DNA of 15,179 nucleotides from positions 1 to 15,179 of the forward strand of contig URVB01000068.1 of the NCBI GenBank assembly GCA_900551075.1, read 5' to 3'. The notes under the pieces are model-generated. The model was not told the DNA's origin, ran no database searches, and was given only the letters and a program-made list of their open reading frames with translations. Numbering within the stretch: position 1 is the stretch's first letter; each line of letters begins with the position of its first letter. Origin of the DNA: an uncultured Blautia sp. GTDB taxonomy: Bacteria > Bacillota > Clostridia > Lachnospirales > Lachnospiraceae. Positions 13,324-15,179 of this stretch are shown in pieces. A program made the translations under genes and the position numbers.

Positions 13324-14484
13324 TCAATCCTTTTCCGTCTTTTTCTTCTTCGGTGGGCGCGGTCCTAAAAACTGATAATAATACGTTTTCAGCATACCGT
13401 TATAAATTTTGCGGTTTTTATCTGCTTTTCTTCCGATATCATTCTCCGCACGCTCATAAGACGTAATCAGATACATTGACCACTTATCAAGCCTTTCATA
13501 GCTTTCTCCGATTTCTCTGTAAAGCCGGGGCAAAGCGGCCTTTTCCTCCAGACGCTCCCCATATGGAGGATTTGTAATCAAAAATCCATAGGGCTTCGGA
13601 TGGCGAAGCTCCCTCACTGCCCGCTGCTGAAAATGGATCAGCCTGTCCACACCTGCCATTTTTGCATTGGCGCGTGCGGCCTTCAGCGCATCCTCATCAA
13701 TATCATATCCCTGGATATCTGCCTCAATATCCGGATGCACTCTGTCATTGGCTTCTTCTACGGCATCATACCAGCACTTGCGCGGAATCAGGTGTTTCCA
13801 GTCCTCTGCAAGAAAAGAACGGTTCATGCCGGGCGCAATATCCGCAGCCAGCATTGCCGCCTCTATAGGAAACGTACCGCTTCCGCAGAACGGATCAACC
13901 AAAATCCGATCCTTATTCCACGGTGTCAGCATGATCAATGCAGATGCCAGGGTTTCCGTAATCGGCGCTTTTACCGTCATCCGGCGGTATCCGCGTTTAT
14001 GCAGAGATACGCCGGAGGTGTCAATTCCAATCGTCGCAACATCCTTCATAAACGCCACGCGGACAGGAAAGCTTGCGCCATCCTCCGGAAACCAGGAAAT
14101 GCCGTATACGCCCTTTAAACGCTCCACAATTGCCTTTTTCATAACAGACTGGATATCCGATGGGCTGAAGAGCTTACTCTTCACAGAATTGGCCTTTGCC
14201 ACCCAGAATTTCCCATCCTTCGGAATATATGCTTCCCACGGCAAAGCCTTTGTCTTTTCGAAAAGCTCTTCAAACGTAACTGCCCTTATCTCTCCAACCT
14301 TCAGAAGGATTCTTTCCGTCGTACGCAGAAACACATTGGCATCCGCAATCCCCTGCGTATCTGTCTGAAACGTCACCCTTCCATCTTCTACCTTGCTGAT
14401 CTCATATCCTAAATCCAGGATTTCCCGTTTTAATACTGCCTCCATGCCGAAATGGCAGGGCGCTATTAATTCCCATTTTTCCAT
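13324..14484 (-). CDS. THUMP-domain class I SAM-dependent rRNA methyltransferase (RlmL N-terminal/YpsC type)
   Basis: A 386-residue RNA methyltransferase. Residues 1 to about 160 carry the N-terminal and THUMP RNA-binding region. The Rossmann methyltransferase core then shows the SAM-binding DPFCGSGTFPIEAA (197-210), an acidic GYDIDEDALKAARANA loop (259-274) and the catalytic NPPY (305-308) of N-methylating enzymes. In E. coli the related part of RlmL makes m2G2445 in 23S rRNA; the same target here is inferred from the family. The C terminus ends in a lysine-rich tail (PPKKKKTEK), perhaps aiding RNA contact. The start has GAGAGG 6 nt upstream. It lies 41 nt after the phosphodiesterase gene, probably in the same transcript. 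Confidence 0.93.
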   Translation of the reverse strand: MEKWELIAPCHFGMEAVLKREILDLGYEISKVEDGRVTFQTDTQGIADANVFLRTTERILLKVGEIRAVTFEELFEKTKALPWEAYIPKDGKFWVAKANSVKSKLFSPSDIQSVMKKAIVERLKGVYGISWFPEDGASFPVRVAFMKDVATIGIDTSGVSLHKRGYRRMTVKAPITETLASALIMLTPWNKDRILVDPFCGSGTFPIEAAMLAADIAPGMNRSFLAEDWKHLIPRKCWYDAVEEANDRVHPDIEADIQGYDIDEDALKAARANAKMAGVDRLIHFQQRAVRELRHPKPYGFLITNPPYGERLEEKAALPRLYREIGESYERLDKWSMYLITSYERAENDIGRKADKNRKIYNGMLKTYYYQFLGPRPPKKKKTEKD

Positions 14485-14525
14485 GGTAACCTCTCTTTAA
14501 CCGTTGATTTCTTTGCCGTATGCTT

Positions 14526-15074
14526 TTACAGAGCCAGATTCGTTTCCTTAACAATGTTCCCTTCAAAATCCTTAATACGGAAAATACCGTTCTCCAGCAC
14601 TGCATAGGTGGGCGGATTGCCCTCCTTTGGTATGGAAACAGAGCCCGGATTTAAAAGAATATAGCCCTCTTTTTGCTCTGCCTTCCATACATGGGTATGC
14701 CCATGTATCAAAATATCCCCTTCCTGAATGGGCGGAAGGTTGTCCTGATTATAAATATGTCCGTGGGTTGCATAAAATGTCCTGCCCTCCATGGCAAGAA
14801 TGCAGTAATCCGCCAAAACCGGGAAATTCAGGACCATTTGGTCAACCTCTGCCTCACAGTTGCCGCGTACGGCATAAATCTCCCGTTTTCTTTCATTCAG
14901 CATTTGAATGACTTCCTTCGGCGCATACTCCACCGGCAGGTCATTGCGGGGCCCATGATAAAGCAGATCGCCCAGAAGCACCAGGCGTTCTGCTTTTTCC
15001 TCCTCATATGCTTCAAGCATTTTTCGGCAATAATATGCCGATCCATGTATATCTGACGCAAACATGTATTTCAT
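14526..15074 (-). CDS. yfcE: YfcE-family metallophosphodiesterase
   Basis: A 182-residue calcineurin-like phosphodiesterase, close in length to E. coli YfcE. Metal-binding motifs: Asp8-x-His10 (SDIHG), Asp36 in GDLLYHG, Asn72 in RGNCE, His104/His106 in THGH and His126/His128 in GHTH. The GNCE with Cys after Asn and the longer loop (GPRNDLPVEY) are features of the YfcE subgroup and distinguish it from the shorter paralogue at 12173-12658, which has GNND. Activity on simple phosphodiesters is known for the family; the physiological substrate is not. The start has AGGAGA about 8 nt upstream and a probable promoter lies 57-85 nt upstream. It is the first gene of a run with the rRNA methyltransferase. 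Confidence 0.9.
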   Translation of the reverse strand: MKYMFASDIHGSAYYCRKMLEAYEEEKAERLVLLGDLLYHGPRNDLPVEYAPKEVIQMLNERKREIYAVRGNCEAEVDQMVLNFPVLADYCILAMEGRTFYATHGHIYNQDNLPPIQEGDILIHGHTHVWKAEQKEGYILLNPGSVSIPKEGNPPTYAVLENGIFRIKDFEGNIVKETNLAL

Positions 15075-15130
15075 AAGTATCTTCTCCTCTTTTCTGCCGT
15101 TTGCTGAAACAGCTTACTCCGGCTTTCTTT

Positions 15131-15159
15131 ACCTTATCATGGTTATTCGGAAATTACAA
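15131..15159 (-). promoter_or_regulatory. Probable promoter of yfcE
   Basis: On the minus strand TTGTAA (15159-15154), a 17-bp spacer, and TAAGGT (15136-15131) preceded by TGA, giving an extended -10. Both hexamers match the consensus at four of six positions. Confidence 0.4.
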
Positions 15160-15179
15160 GATTTCTTCCCCGATAAGCC

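Noticed and set aside
13667..14368. Long plus-strand open frames opposite the methyltransferase gene (also at 13600-14118)
   Set aside because: They are antisense shadows of a clear THUMP methyltransferase, and their residues show no family pattern.
1..15179. CRISPR arrays, tRNA and rRNA genes
   Set aside because: No regularly spaced repeats and no tRNA- or rRNA-like sequence was seen on either strand.

Overview
The window looks like the chromosome of a Clostridia species, most likely Lachnospiraceae. This rests on the style of the housekeeping genes on the right, the prophage tail genes on the left, and mobilisation, replication and recombinase pieces typical of integrative elements in gut Firmicutes. 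It is a mosaic: part of a prophage and a decayed mobile element lie against an intact core gene cluster.

Layout. (1) 1-3300, minus strand: tail-tip genes of a prophage. These are a small DUF6711-like protein, an 830-residue tail/baseplate protein ending in a self-processing S74 chaperone domain, and the start of a coiled-coil structural protein that runs off the left edge. (2) 3346-4733: an apparently intact IS3-family element with orfA, orfB and a frameshift site. It forms the border between prophage and mobile element. (3) 4731-5409, minus strand: mobC cut off at codon 45 by the IS end, and an intact XRE regulator with a hairpin terminator. (4) 5532-9352, plus strand: an AT-rich two-gene unit, a TetR-family repressor followed 34 nt later by a complete second-class isoleucyl-tRNA synthetase. 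It has a consensus promoter overlapped by two copies of a palindromic operator. (5) 9351-11103: wreckage of the element. This holds the C-terminal part of a large serine recombinase whose 5' part is missing (the ileS gene lies in its place), a second mobC piece that duplicates 84 bp of the first in inverted orientation, a repA C-terminal relic, and the first codons of an IS1182-like transposase. (6) 11220-11998: a complete GNAT acetyltransferase with its own promoter, and a flavin-reductase-like C-terminal relic. (7) 12173-15074, minus strand: core genes for a YfcE-like phosphodiesterase, a THUMP-domain rRNA methyltransferase, the RdgB/HAM1 nucleotide pyrophosphatase and a second small phosphodiesterase.

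Working together: the prophage pieces are structural remnants. The MobC, RepA and recombinase pieces can no longer mobilise or integrate anything by themselves. The parts that look functional in the foreign segment are the IS, the XRE regulator, the acetyltransferase and, most notably, the TetR-ileS operon. A spare IleRS under a ligand-type repressor, rather than a T-box, suggests an inducible, drug-insensitive target copy against an IleRS inhibitor. This is inference from gene arrangement and operator sites.
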